64,000 nt of DNA from Stercorarius parasiticus. Taxonomy: Eukaryota; Chordata; Aves; Charadriiformes; Stercorariidae. The stretch lies in NCBI GenBank assembly GCA_013396915.1, contig VWZL01002000.1:311698-375697 (forward strand), read 5' to 3'. The notes beneath the pieces are model-generated. The model did not search any database. It saw only the letters and a program-made list of their open reading frames with translations, and was not told the origin of the DNA. Made by a program: the position numbers and the translations under genes. The first letter of the stretch is position 1. The number at the start of each line of letters is the position of its first letter. This document shows positions 26,698-40,900 of the stretch, piece after piece.

Positions 26698-29600
26698 TTG
26701 CCTCCAATTCTTTGTTTTTCGTGTGATCCCAGCTCCTTTCATGGTCTGCTGGACCAGTGTGTATTTTGTCCAGCACAATGGCTTCATGCATCACTATAGC
26801 TATTGTAAATCCTCTAAAATTTAATAACTTCTCTTTTTGCGAAGGAAGAGAAAATAAACCTTCATTCATCAGCATAGGTTGTATTAAGGCAATAACATTG
26901 TTCACAGTACCCAAATTAAATTTCTTTGTTTGTGTATTCAGATCTGACATTTGGTATTCCTGCCACCTAAAAATATTTTTCAAATTCCATACAAGAGATA
27001 TTTTCCATATATTACTTTTAATCAATAGTTCCATATTCCTACAGACTAATATTGATTTTTGAAAGTGTGTTAAATTAATTTACAGTGAATCTTCTCTCAT
27101 AAAAAATTTTCAACACTGAAGGCTGTGTTGAACACATTGCAGTCCTTAAGACTTCTTAAGTGGCATTCAGAAATAATAAATAGAAAATTCCTTATTACTA
27201 TTGTGACTTTTATACATAACTTGGATGTGTAAAAAAGGATTCCTTAAGTGTTATTCCACTTGCCTGCTGTCTACCTTCCTTAGATGGTACAAGGATTTTA
27301 CACATAGAGAGAAATTGTACTTAAATCCCATATGTTTTGGAAGCTTTATTTCACTGTATGTTCTGCTTTACTTGTAGATGACCCCATAAATCAAGCTATC
27401 CAAAATCACATAGACTGTTTATTGAAAAATGTTATTTTGAATGCAGCAAAACTCTGAAGTCTTATTTAAGCATACACATAAATGCATCACTGCCTAAAGT
27501 AGCCTACACAGAATAGAAGCAATAATGACAAAATCCCCGCTTCTCAGATAGCAACAATAATCTGTTCAACTTTTTACCCACAAAAACATTGCAGCAAGAT
27601 TTGACTAAAGCAATACATTGTTGATGAGTACGACAAGCCCTAGACAAGTAGGAAAAGCACAATGAATTGAAAAGCAGTTGAGAAAGTCTAACATTTATAT
27701 TTAGTGTTGGTTGAGTTATTTGTTGGTTGGGTTGGGTTTCACCTGAAGCTCAAAAATAACTAAAATACACAGGGATCACAATTTATTCTATTAAGTTTAA
27801 AAAATGTATGGAAGCATTTCTAATTAGCTGTCACATTTTAGTAATCAGGCAAGTCAAAGTTAATGCCACATGTACCCCTTCACATATGTTCCCACATAAT
27901 TTAGCAGCCTTTGACTTGCATTTCCCAAAGGTATGGTTCCATCTATAAATTCTTCAGTATTTTTTCTGCAATACTTCAACAAACAAAAAAACAACCATCA
28001 AACAATGTAGAAAAGAGAGAAAAAAAGACAAGTTCTTTCCTAGTTTTCTACTATCAAGTGTTAAAGTAAAATTCTCATGTATTTTGTCAGCAGAAGAGTA
28101 CGTTATCTCAACCTGGTAGATTTGTACCTTAAATGTGCATATTGTTCTAGCATGAAATCACTAAACACACAAATTTTATTAACAGTCCAAAATTAGTTAA
28201 ATGTAAGATAATGATACAGACATAAAATGAGTACAAGTATACTTACATGTCCACTTGTGCAGAAGAAAGTCACACAGAGAAAATAAGATAAAGACCAAAG
28301 AAGAAATGGATTTGAAGAGAACTTATTTTTAGACTGCAAATAGAATTTAAGAACTTGAAAGATTTTTTCTTCTTTAATGGATATACAATTTACTGGTGTT
28401 TTAGAACTATTACAAGTGTGCAAAATGTATCAAAGACTAAAATATCACAATACAACTGAAATTGGGGAATATAGGAGGGAGTTGCCCGGATAGGATACAA
28501 TCCTGAAGTCTGAACATCATTGCTCTTTTAGCATCCAGGTTTGTGTTTACTTAAAAATAGAACAGTGTCCTTTAATCCTTATTAAATTTTAAGCATTTAT
28601 GTTAGAAGCCCTAATACACGAGGTTCAATCTCTAGTAAATGATAAAAGCATTTATTAACAACAGACACAAAAAGACAGCCTTAACAGCTGTAGCAAGCAA
28701 ACCTTTAGTGTACTGTCTGCCCATATATACAGATATTGGGTATAACTCTAATAATAAATATTGTTCCTCTTACTGTTTCAAAGGCTGTATTTATTAGATA
28801 GTAACAGTATAATCTATTTTGTTCCAACTGTAATGTACACTACATTTTTAGCATGTAAAATACTCTTGAGAGTGTGTTCTCTGAAAAGGTTTTGGAAACC
28901 TTAAAAGTTAATATAAAACTGAAGAAGATATTTCAGTATACTTCAATGAATTTAGTATGCTGTAATATATTAAGGTCACTTGTACGAAGACTACTCCAGT
29001 AAAATTCAGTAAAATATAACAGCTGCAACACAATATTGCACTACAGTTAATATGCTAAAAGTGTCTGTAATGGCATAATCATGGCTTTAAGCAAAACAAG
29101 CATTTCAAGAAATCTGCTGGTGAGATAAAGCATTACTGAGGAAGAAACTAAACATTCAGTTATAATGAAAAGCAAAAAAACTGTGAGTTTATAATAACTG
29201 ATTCTGAACACAACACAAAAATATAGAATTCTGATATAATTATATTTCTGCTATCAAAATTTACTGTAATCTCAAATATCCTTGGCCACACAATTTTGTT
29301 CAATTCTTCCAGGACAAGTTCCTAATTACATTAGACTTCAAAACTTTTCAATCCATGTGGCAGCTTTGGATAGGTATGCCATATCTTCAAAAACTTATAG
29401 CACTATGTTTCAAATTCACTGACTTCCACCATTTTATTTCAACTAGCATGAGAGCTTTTCAAATAAAGTTATCAACTGATGAAAGCATTATTCTATATTA
29501 AAAATGAAATAAAAAAAATTGAACACCATGGGACCGCAGCAGGAGAAAGTTATATATGCATATAATTGCAAAAAGCATATTTGCAGATGCACTTTTGGGT

Positions 29601-30951
29601 TGCAGAAGTGGTACTCATCACTATCTCTGCAACTGGGATTTGCTTGCAGTAAAACATGCCATGTTTACTTATCATTTGAAATATAAAAATAATAACTGTA
29701 CTGTATGATTATACATATTTCACTTTTCCAATTATCCAGATGAGGTTAACTGGAAACACCTTTTGATGGAAAGAATGTACCTTTTTTTTTCAATTGTTTT
29801 TTCTTTTTTAAAAGCAGTCACAGGAAATAAAAAGGAAGTCGCATCTTGAAAACTGAAGAATCTTTATTCAGAGAGAAAATCTATTTCAATCATTTATACT
29901 GCTTAAAGCATGTGTTTGGGGACATTTGTTCCCAAATGAACCTTTCAAAATGGGTAGATGAAACAAAGACAAATTCATGTCAAAAAAGTGCTTACAGCCT
30001 TCCAAAAGTGTTCAAAAATCTGTAAAATGTGTATATGTACTACACTAGAAAAGTATGATGTGGGATCACTAGCACCCTTTGGAAAGACTTTTGTCACGAG
30101 GTGCAATCAGTTTGCATTATAATGGCATAAGTTTCCTATCACACCGTAATTCTTCAGGTGTAAGTACACCTGACAGCAAATGCCTTTCACAAAATTCTTC
30201 AACAACAGTGAGAACTGCTAGTGTTTTTTTTTTAATATTGGTGAATTCAATTAGCATTTTTAAAAGAGCAGAATTTCCATTGTGAATCAAAAGAAGACAC
30301 TATTTATCCTTTCCTCTTTTGCTGTTGAATTAGTACTCCTGCACTTAGTAAACTTAGTTCTATTTTTTCTCTTTCTTCATCAAACGCACAGATAAGCCAA
30401 GCAATTATAATCCAAAGGTAGATTTAGAAAGCAAAAACAGTACCACTGCACATTCATTGCGTAGAAGATAACTGATTCCAAATCTGTCACAGAAAAAAGA
30501 TCTGAAGTAACAATAAATTATAACAGTGAGTATACAGGAATTACACGAGATGAAAACAGGACCTCCACTGATCTGAAGTTATCAGCTAATCCTGTTAGTA
30601 CTTTTAAAACAACATATATTAGATATCTCCTAGAGGAGGTTACCACGTTATCAATGGCACTCCTGCTGTTCAAGTCAGAAGGTCATTCATATTACCTAAG
30701 ATGTGTAAAGATGCATACGTAAGAATTTCTGAAACAACTTTTCTTCCAATACTTGAGCTCTGGTTCTCCTAAAAAGAGAGTCAGTGCTCTCAACATCCTG
30801 TTATGCCCATCACATGCATGGACATAGTAAAGAGTGCAAACTCAAATACAAAGCAAGAACCAGCTTTTTCAGAAAGCCCACAATTCCCTTCCCTCCTTGC
30901 CCACTTACTCTATAGTATTGTAAAGCAAACCTATAGGAAGACAGTTAGACC

Positions 30952-31055
30952 CCTTAAACTTTTTATATCTGACCTTACAAGTTTTCCAACGTTCAGCTTA
31001 TATCCTTAAACCCTTTTATGTCTGACCTTACAAGTTTTTCAATGTGCAGCTTATC
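30952..31055 (+). repeat. Two-copy 52-bp tandem duplication
   Basis: Unit 1 (30952-31003) and unit 2 (31004-31055) share CCTTAAA, then TCTGACCTTACAAGTTTT, then CAGCTTAT, with a handful of substitutions. The following bases (from about 31053) start CTTAACCTTTTGCAT and may be a decayed third partial unit. No coding frame is kept across it. Confidence 0.85.
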
Positions 31056-33667
31056 TTAACCTTTTGCATCCAACTTTGTCTTTGCATTCCTTTCTCATCT
31101 AATTATTCAGAATTGTTTCCAACAGCACACAGGCACCTGTGTTTGGGCCTTTTTTTTTAAAGGTGCAAAAAATGAGGTCTATTGTTTAGCTAAGTTTAAC
31201 ACTGAAGATAATGCATAGAAGGCACATACAGGAAAATATCACTCCCTCACAATGTGCAAAAAAATTGGCAATACCAATGGGAGACATATTATTATTATAC
31301 TATGGATTGTATGCATTCAAATAATTTGGGAAATACAATATGAAATGAAATTTATGCACTAAAATTGGAATACAAAAATATACGTTATATGAAATCTAGG
31401 TTCTTAGGTAGTTGTGTAAAGCCAACATGAAAGCTAATGGATTTGACTAGCCTTGGAAATACATTTTTTCCTTCACATCTGGGAGCAAGGATCTGCACAG
31501 CGTAGTGCCATCTACCTCCCCTCCCCAGGAAATTGTCTCCTGTCTGAAAACATTTAATATAGCATTTAATTAATGCATAATTTGAAAATGTATTCCAAGT
31601 TTGAAAGTTTTATGGAAAATGTCTTACTTGTGAAGAAAGTAGAATAAGATACCAGGTACTGGATAAATACTGAATTTTCAGCCCCAGCTATAATCATTCC
31701 ATTTCCAGTTGATGCTTACTGATGTAATATTCAAGACAACATTACCCATTGAATATAGCAGAATTAATAACATAATCCCTATAATAAGGTAAGTAGTAGA
31801 ATATGAGATTAACTCCAGTATCAGAAGATGTGAAAGTAAAGTAAAGAATCCACAGGGAAGTAGGAAGTAATGGAGGAGAGTTTACAAATTATGGTAATTA
31901 AGAATACACAGAATACCATATAAAACAGGCTCTTTGATTAATTCCACAAGATCAACAGAAAGCAGAAAGAGAATGAGGCTAATCTGAGTTTCTGGAATGA
32001 TGAGAAAATAAATTTACAGATCAACAATTAGGATAAATGTAAAAAAATGTTAGCTGGTCAAGACCAGCATCTGCCGTTACTAAGAATGCATTTACCAGAG
32101 CTTGGGATGGCAGTGAAAAGCAAATCAAATAACAGAGGAAACAAATGGAGCAGAAACAAAGGTATGAGGAGAGCGAGAAATGAAAACAGAAAGAAGATGC
32201 ACTGCAAAAAAAGTCTATTAGTGTAGACAATGTGACGTGAAATCACGAGAAAGATACATAACCCTGAAGAGAGAACTGCTAAGGCCACCTATTCCTAGAG
32301 AATTATGTAGCCAACTTAGCTAGAACTCGTAAAATATTTGATTATTATCTGTCTATAATATTAATTTGCTTTGTCTACAATTGCTAATGCATATGAATTT
32401 CTGATTTTACATAACATTACTCTAGTTAATTTCATCCCTTAATTATATAAATATTTTAAAACAAAGCTATAATGCAATTGTATTATGGTCTCATAATGCA
32501 AGACCTTTCACTTTTCTCAGTACATACATAGCCATGATATATATAATACACACTCAAATAGTACTCTGCACCTCATAGAATGGTTTCAGTTGCAAGGTAA
32601 CAAAGTAGGATATATCACACCATTTTTATTACATGACATTCTATCCCTGCATTTCATGAAATGGAAATAAGGAATCACCCAAAACAAAAGGCTATTTTCT
32701 ATAGATTACCTACAGGCTTTCTTTAGCAGTGTTTAAAAATAGTTAGGCAACTGAGTATTTTTGAAATGGCAACAAGTAACTACATTAAAGTAAAAACACT
32801 GTCAAAGAAAACCCAAGCATGTTAACAGGACTGCACTACAAGAAGGTTTACTTCGGTAAGAAATGTACAATCCAAGCTAGGGCTAGGCATGGAGTCTACT
32901 TCTTTTCGGCTTGGGATGAACTCTACTTCTTTTGAATGTGAAAATAGCAAATACTGCTTTGTCTTGATAAAAGAAGTAAGAATATATTTCTGTAATTCCT
33001 AGACCAAGAATACAACTTTTCTTCAACTAATAAAGCATAGTTCTCCTCTTGGTCTCTATGATCTAGCTCCAAATTTAAAGAAAATAGGTACCCAGAATTT
33101 CCACCGGACAGTTTTTTCAGAATATCTGCACTTGAGTATTCTCATGATATGCTGATGAGAAGTATCAGGTTACTTTATCAGGACACTGACCACCAGAGAC
33201 AGCAATGACCAACAATCTTGCTAGATGAATTACATTCTGATGCCTACTACATGTCATATTTCTTCTTCCCACTTTGTCTATTTCCCTATTGTACCTCAAC
33301 TTTTAAAAATCACATCATTAGACTGCATGCAGGTTATGGAAAATTCAGTAAAGTTCCTGCCTAGCATAAACATATTAGCACAACACTCCAGCCTCGCCAT
33401 CAAAGAGGGAAACAAAAGAAAACTATTTCTACACAGTAAAGGATGGAGAAAAAAGGCAGGTTTGACTTATGAATCAGATTAGTATTTGCATTATGCTTAC
33501 TCCAAAGACTAAAAATATCTTAATAAAGAGGTCTTATAATACTTTGGGGAATAATATGTACAAAATTCATCTTTTTGTTAAAACCCATATATAGTGGCAA
33601 ACAAATATCGATCTCTGTGAATGACTTCTAGAAAGCAGAACTCAAATACTTTTCTGAAGAATGCATC

Positions 33668-33717
33668 ATTAATAATTAATATATAATAATGAATATATAA
33701 TAACCAATATATAAAAA
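33668..33717. repeat. AT-only microsatellite
   Basis: About 50 bases of AATATATAATAA-like units, nearly free of G and C. No function is implied. Confidence 0.75.
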
Positions 33718-34471
33718 TACTATTTTGCTCTTCAAACAACAGGAGAGGCCTTAGACAATATTCTCCTCTAGTACAAAGAGACAGACGTTTAAGAAATATC
33801 TTCAGGATTTCAACTACTGATACAACTATTTCATATCTCATGATCAAGACACCATTAAACGACAGCTAAAGTAAAATTCAGACATGCCCTTTTGAACCTC
33901 TCCCTTTGCAACACTATGTGGGATAATTGCTGGAAGTGACTTAGAAACTAAAGTTATACTCGCATTTTAAGAAAAGGTACAGCATTGAAGAAAATTCCAG
34001 GGTGGAATGCAGATGATATGCCAGGAGAGTATTCCATCGTAGTTCCCTAGGCCACACTACCTGCAATCTTAGAACCAACAGATTCTAAGGTGGGAAGAAC
34101 TGGCATGGAGAGTGGAGTGCTGTGAAGATACCGTAGCCAAACTGTGCATCAGTGCACGGAATGGGAACTCATGGTACTATGAATACCGGTAAGCTGCATA
34201 GTTGTTACCCTGAGCCAACAGTTTCTTATTTTTTGTAAAAATCATGCCCTTAAGTTGAACTTTGCTCATTATAATGTCATTATAACACCAAAACACACCT
34301 CCATCCTAAAAGCTACCTACCTCCAAGGTGGGACCACCCCTCACTGAGCCTGCGCTCTGAATTTTTGCTAGTCTATACCTTCAAATGCGAAGCGAGGAAA
34401 TTCTACACCAATCGTAACAAAGGTATGTATGACTAGAGTCACTCAAGCTCCACCTGAAAGGTAAAAAATAG

Positions 34472-34479
34472 TATAAAAA
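34472..34479 (+). promoter_or_regulatory. TATA box of the LTR-like element
   Basis: TATAAAAA, followed within about 325 bases by a canonical poly(A) signal in the same orientation. Transcription would be expected to begin about 30 bases downstream, near 34505. Whether it still works cannot be judged. Confidence 0.5.
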
Positions 34480-34796
34480 TGGCTTAAGAATGATGGGATG
34501 TTAGGGAAGATACCACCACAGACAAGTCAGGAAGACACCATCACGAACCATCGCTGACTTCTGGGACCAGTCAATGGGCTGAACCTCTCTTCCCCCCAAT
34601 AGGGACACCTATAGGGTGAGATCCGAACACTTGGCTATACCAAGTGCTTTCCCAGGAAACTTAGAAATCTCTATATAGAGTTGCTTTATGCTACTATAAA
34701 ATTCAAGTTGTTTTGTGCTGCTATACTACTTGCACATGCTTTGCAGACAGTGTATTATCACTGGCAATCCAAAAGAATCTGCAATTCTGTTGCTCC

Positions 34797-34802
34797 AATA
34801 AA
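34797..34802 (+). promoter_or_regulatory. AATAAA polyadenylation signal of the LTR-like element
   Basis: A canonical hexamer on the same strand as the TATA box at 34472. In an LTR this pair sets the ends of the R region. Confidence 0.5.
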
Positions 34803-35080
34803 CTGCCCTATTCATTAATCTAGCTGTGAGAGTTCTCATCCAACACGACCAAACTCCTTAAATCTGTCCTTGCTAGTTCATTGAACATGACTAGATCAAA
34901 AGTGCATCACACTATTTTCCCTCCGTAATCATAGTAGTTCAATACCTTGAATGCGACTGGACTTACAGTGCCAAATTGGGCATCACTCAGAATCTAAACC
35001 CAGCCACCCCAGACCCTCTGATATCTGAGCACAAGCTGGAACACAAGGGGGTTTATTTTCTGTCAAATTCCTTTACCCAT

Positions 35081-37769
35081 TAATGCAACAAACTATCTGC
35101 TAATTTTTGTCTTTTAATAAATTATCAATATTTCTACAAAACAGAGAAAGCTCAAAATAATTATGTATCAAAAGACATTAGAATCGGTGAAAGTCAGATA
35201 AGATAAAATAAATAATGTCTGTGTAATTAAACAAAACAAGAAAGTTTAAAAAAAAAAAAACAAAACACAAACATTAAACCCAACAAAAAAAAAACCTCAC
35301 AAGCTTTCCCCCACGTGCCAAAAAAATCCGAAACCAAAACCCCACCACTCTCTTCCTGGCTGTGTTCCAATCTCATTAGAATTTAGCTTATTGTAAAACA
35401 TCAATTAGAAATATTTCATGCACTCAAATGTTGGTAATGTGGAAAGTAGGGTTGCCATGCTTTAAAATACATCAGTAATGTCCATGCATTTTAGATGCTG
35501 AGGGGCATCTTATAGAAGAACGTGCCTACCGCTAGAGTACTCACAACTACATTCAGGGTCTACTTACACTACTGTACATGACAGAAATGAAACTGACATT
35601 CTTATCACATTTCACACATACCAAAGAATAGCTAGCTTTTGAAGAAAAAGCAAACAATAAACCCAGAGGAAAAAAACAGTGGAGGTTATTGTCCCGGTGC
35701 AAGTTATAAAGGATCTCTAAAGACACTCCCAAGCCATAGTTCAGCCTGCCAAGCAAATCTGTGACAAGTATTTTCCTCTCCCCATAGGTGGCTGAGGACA
35801 TGCAACAACAGCTCTAGCTTCCCAGATCTATTCCCTGTTCTGTATAGCTCCTGCAGCTCCTATGTGGAAAGTTCTTCCCTTCCTTCACCACCTGCTCAAG
35901 TCCCCAAATTTCCCTTTTCTTCCCCCATCCACTCATCTCAGTTTCCTCTGAAGCTTTGCGGCCCTGTTGCCTGGCTTGAATTACCAAGTAATTTGCTATT
36001 AGTAAAATAGAGGGAAGAAAGGGAGGTATTGGGGGAAGAAAAGGGGATTATGTGTATCATTATGTACAAAGGAGAAATCTGAAGATGTGAGGAATCTGGC
36101 TCCTTGGCAAGGCAACACCACTGTTGCAGGGATTCAGGCTCACTGAGATGTGAGTGCTTAGAGTCAGAGGATAGAAATTCTCATTGTTTGTCACCATGGA
36201 AATGGACTCTTGATATTTATAATCATATATATTGACTTGGTATGCCATTAAAATCACTTTTTTCAAACCATATTTATTAACATACACCACATTATTCCCG
36301 GCAATTACAATGCGAAAATTTGCAGTTTTTCAATATGCCATATGAGAATAAGTTGATAATTTTCTCTTTTATAAAGGAAGAACTATGGCAGAGAAATTAA
36401 CTATAAGGTTTACATTAATTTGAGGTATAAACCTATTTTATGCTTACCATCATTTACATCACTTATTATGTGCTATCCTTTGTTCCACTGGAAAGAGCTC
36501 CATCTATTTATTTCCTAAGCATTATTTTTCCTGTATCCAGGTAAAAACGTACATGGATATAAAACTGGAAATGGCACCATAATGCACCTGAATGAGTGGA
36601 ATAAATTTAGTTGGTATGGTCAGTCTTCACATTGACACATTTTTAAATATTACTGTGCAATATACCTTTGAAGATAATATCTACATAGTCATATGAATTA
36701 CTTAATCCTTTTTTTAATACTTACTTGCAGCAGTTAAAGTCTAAAGCATGAATTTCCAGTTCAGTAAAATTCAGTACCAACTTTTCAAGAACATAGTTAT
36801 GAATATTTTACAGGGCAATACTAATCTTGTTTTACTTAAGCAACGAGACACAGTGATGTGAAATTTTGTGAAATTGTGAAACTTTACTTTATCAATTTAG
36901 TGGGTTCTATATGTGCTACAACTTGTTGAGAATAGATTGCTATCCTGGACTAACCAACTCTAAATTAATATCAAACACCACTTAGAGCCAGAAAAGAAGC
37001 ATTGCTTGTCAAACAAAAAAACACCTTCACCGTTTGATGAATGTACACATTAAAAGTTTTCCGGTATAACAGCTGAAGGAACTGCCCTCTCCCTCCTGAA
37101 TGTTTTATACTACACAACTGAAAAATATTTAAATATTACTTTGCAATTTTATTTAAACTACTAGGCAAGTTCTAAGTTTTATTATTACTTAGAGTAAACC
37201 TAGGCCCCACGTAACTAGCTCTGTGGCAGAGATAACAGAATGATTTAAATTTCATGTTGCTGCTTTGGGCAGTAAATACAATATGATGGTTTATTTTTAG
37301 ATGGTTATTTCACAATATCACTGAAACAATTATGTTGAAAACTTGGGAGTAGAAATAATTACATTTATTTCATTTATTACATTTATTATTTTGTTCATCA
37401 ATAACACACCTGAAAGGTTTAATAAATCATTCACTTAACAGCCACTGGAAAATCTCTCAATGTGAGAAATAACAATGGTAATTTAAAAATAACAAAGCAC
37501 CCCCACCGGAAATGGAAGAGAAAATATATATAACTTACTCTACACACAATGTGACTACTATGTCTACTTGTTGCAAATGGTAGAGGCTGATAGTGACCAG
37601 CACAGTAATAAACGCATCAAACAAAGCAAGATAGTCTACTTCTAAATCAGAAGAAAATTTGGAGCCAAAATAATTGCAATAGCCAAAACACAAATATTTC
37701 TGATAACTACAGGGTGCTCTGAGGGGAAGAAGGACACAGAAGAGTTGGGAACAACACAGAAGAGCCTGG
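35081..37769. other. Unique AT-rich non-coding sequence
   Basis: No gene is supported. The stretch includes an A-rich tract (35248-35296) and a moderately pyrimidine-rich patch (about 35860-35950) with no further structure. Confidence 0.55.
35248..35296 (+). repeat. A-rich low-complexity tract
   Basis: A13, then CAAAACACAAAC and a second A10 run. No element body is attached. Confidence 0.7.
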
Positions 37770-37912
37770 GAAGAAAGGGTACTGGGGGAAGGGGAAGCTG
37801 TTCTTAGTTTTGTCTTTGCTTCTCTCCATCCTAGTGTATTATTAATTGGCAATAAACAAAATTCATTTTCCCTAAGTTGAATCTGGTTTGCCTGTGACCC
37901 TAATTGATTAGC
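37770..37912 (+). mobile_element. Small ERV LTR scrap, same family as the 15-kb LTR
   Basis: A short 3' LTR piece on the plus strand. It includes an intact AATAAA at 37851-37856 preceded by TTAATTGGC, then TTTTCCCTAAG and TTTGCCTGTGAC stretches that align with 15077-15150. Homology stops at about 37912, short of the LTR's AACCCACCA end, and the upstream edge is uncertain. A 169-codon open frame on the opposite strand (37535-38044) runs through it and well beyond, and resembles no known protein. Confidence 0.65.
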
Positions 37913-40900
37913 ACTGTAGTGTCTGCAGTAATAGCCAGGCCTGTTATCATAAATGCAGTACAGCTGCAGCATCCACATGGTAACTTGATCACAGACAAAA
38001 AACCTGTAAGTAATACAGAATCCAGAATACACCTGTGTACTCACTCAGTCACACAGAAAGCATACATTGGTTTTAACCAATTTAAAATATAACAATATCC
38101 TCTAGCTACTGAATAGCTAATTGGACTAATAATCAGACTTCTACAAGTCCAATTCCCTTCCAAATGTTCTGTTTCCAATAGGTGTCTTAGGTAGCTAAGA
38201 TTCCTAACAATCTACAGTGTTTTTCATGAGTAAAATGTTTCCTGATGGGCAAAATATTTTTTTTTTTTTACTTTGCTGTGTTGGCACAAATAGTATCAGA
38301 AGAAAATTTGAATATGCCTTTTCCTTGTCACACCAACAAGAACAACAACAACCAACAATTAAAAATTTAATATAAATTTCTGATTTGCATTATGTGGTAG
38401 AGGAGGTCATCTTCACTTATGTGAAGTACTCTTTCTATATCCAAGTCTATCTATATGCACTGTATCTTCATACTACTGGTTAGTATGACTGAAGTACGAT
38501 AAGCTTGTAGCAAAAATGTTGGATGAACCACAGTGAAAAGAAAATGTCATTATATGATAATTACTGCTGAATGTCTTATCTTCTTGCTGTTTTATATTTC
38601 AAAGAGGTAAAAATAAATAGATCAGGGAACATTTTTTCACTAAAAAAGATTCTACTTCAATCCCAGTGATTACTGTTGAATTCAGCAGAACAAGGTTCTG
38701 CAGCTTTACATAGTGGAAATGTTTCTTTGTCTGCTTTTCTATGCAGTACAAGGGATTCATATAAAAGATTATAGGGGTTACATCAATATTCAGTGAAAAA
38801 TGGCATAAGCTAAGGCCAAAGTTTGGAATGGTCAGCCTCTCCAGCTTTGTTATTTTTTCTGGATATTCTTTAGCCTATAGTAGCAGCATCATAAGATCAC
38901 ATTATCCTAAAGTGATAATACTGGCAGGTTGTGAATAATTAATTTGAAATGCAGAGAAGGGGAAAATTTAAAGTTCTATTCTAGTAACTGCAAGGACACT
39001 AGAACTGAGACTCCTTTCACATTTGCTAAGAATCCATTTGCAGCAACAAACATCACTGGGCTATGCAGTGGATTTGCAGCTGAAAGATAAGGTATATTAT
39101 TTTTATTTGGTTTTGGTTTTTTAAGGTTTTTTGTTGTGTTTAATGTTTTGACAAACAAATTTTTTTTGATCTGCACTTCTATCTCCACTTTTCCACTGAT
39201 TTTCACACAGTACTGGAAGGATTAGGAAAGATTCTCAAAGGGTATATAAATATACAGCTGTCTAGCTCTATGGTTTTTCAACTTTAGTGTACTATTCAGT
39301 GATCAGAACTCCCAGATAACAGCACCCAAAATTATCAATACATTTATATTCTTCATGCTGAAGCAAGCTCTCTAATTGAAATTGAGACACAGGTTGCACA
39401 TGGAGATGCCTAGAAGACTGATTCCAGATGTAGGATCCATGGTGTAAGTAATGTTATACACTTGTGCTTACTTGAACATCAGGTGGGACAGAGATATTTG
39501 CTAGATGTGGATTCACTGGTCCAATCAATGGCACGCCAAGCTCAATACCCAAAAAAGGGATTGGCCAAAACCCCTGTCTGTCATGTGGTCTTAAGCACAT
39601 ACTACAGTGTAAAGTTCGGTGTCCCTGTAAAGGCAAGCCTGACAGACCCTTAAGCTCAAAATGCAACAAGATCAGCATTTTATCTGTTCTATTTACATAA
39701 AACTGATTTCTGCATCTCAAACAGCTTTAGGTGGCATGTGTCTTATGAATACAGATTAGCGAAGACACAGTAGATCTCCTAACAAGTTTAAAAGCCTTTG
39801 AAAACTTCCAGTAATGGTTTGAGATGTGGTACAGCATTTCACAGAATTTTATTGGATTCCTCTCCTGAACTCTGTTGTTTTTATTCTACCCAACTCTCAC
39901 TGTCAAAATTCCCACAGTCTTTTAATCTGGTCCAATTACAGTCTGCACTACAGAGGCCCCTACAGTACTGCTGAAAGCATACAAATGGATGACTTTGAGA
40001 AAAGATCAGGCTATACTGTCCACTCAAATACAGTATTACATTTAGGAAAACACATTTAACTGCTTAGGAACTGATGTAAGATAGACATTGTACTGGAAAC
40101 AGAGATAAATTCTACCAAACAGGGACAGCAAGCACTTCTGCTTCAGAAGGAATAACATTGGCTATTATATTCCTGGTAATTCCTGGCAATTAATTGCTGT
40201 ATAAGAATTAACATATATTCAGCATCTTTTTAAATGTTAATTCATTATAGGTGGATTTTGTGCAACACAAACCTGTAACACCATACTAAGTAATTCTCCT
40301 TAGATAAGGAAACAGATCTGTTAACAGAACATGAAGCAAAGAAGCACCTTAAAACCAGAAACTTAATTTCTTCCCATGGATGTATCATACAGTACTTTTT
40401 CCAGGTGGCCATTTTTTAAATTTAAAAACCCAAACAAAAAACTATCAAAACAAGATGCAACAAGAAATTTACAGAGATACCGTACAACAGCTCAGTATTC
40501 AGAAAGAGCTTCCATTAAGTTCTCCATTTTATAAATAAAATAGTGCAAGATGGAAGAAAAGCAATTCTACTTTCTAAAATATTATACATTTGCATTGCTT
40601 ATAGATGAAAAACCCTGCCAATACAGTTCAACAATAAGCATCTCTAACCTAATTATAAGCCAATTTCCTCCTGACTGTTTCCTTTATAGATGTAGTGAAG
40701 AAGAAAAGATACTTGACATTTGTAACAGTGACCTGAAATATGCTGAAGGACTTCCTTTTGTTAGGTGTATTTGTATTTTACAATAAAAATATAGAATCAT
40801 CTGGAATATAAAAGCATTAAGGATAATTTCATTTAGTCCTTTTGAGAAAAAGTTTAACAAAGGCCTCTCAAAACCAACTACCAAAGGTATTCTGAACATG

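Larger units (their letters stand above)
26698..34059. other. Unique AT-rich non-coding sequence
   Basis: No gene, RNA gene or recognisable transposon is seen. The only internal structure noted is the tandem duplication at 30952-31055 and an AT microsatellite at 33668-33717. Confidence 0.55.
34060..35080 (+). mobile_element. Probable ERV LTR with TATA box and poly(A) signal
   Basis: The block stands out from its surroundings: it is richer in G+C and laid out like a Pol II LTR on the plus strand. A clean TATAAAAA lies at 34472-34479 and AATAAA at 34797-34802, about 325 bases apart, which suits a U3-R arrangement. The stretches around ACCAAGTGCTTTCCCAGGAA (34639-34658) and GAGAGTTCTCATCCAA (34828-34843) resemble an avian ERV LTR family I know from memory; this is recall, not a search. 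Neither end could be fixed. No target duplication, primer-binding site or retroviral reading frame was seen next to it. The alternative is a non-LTR regulatory remnant or a chance promoter-like layout. Part of the sequence beyond the poly(A) signal may be internal ERV sequence. Confidence 0.6.

Noticed and set aside
28600..28645. GGTTCAATCTC string resembling a tRNA B box
   Set aside because: No matching A box, acceptor stem or cloverleaf upstream.
40790..40850. TAGAATCATCTGGAA string resembling a CR1 3' tail
   Set aside because: Similarity fades after about 12 bases and no CR1 body follows in either orientation.
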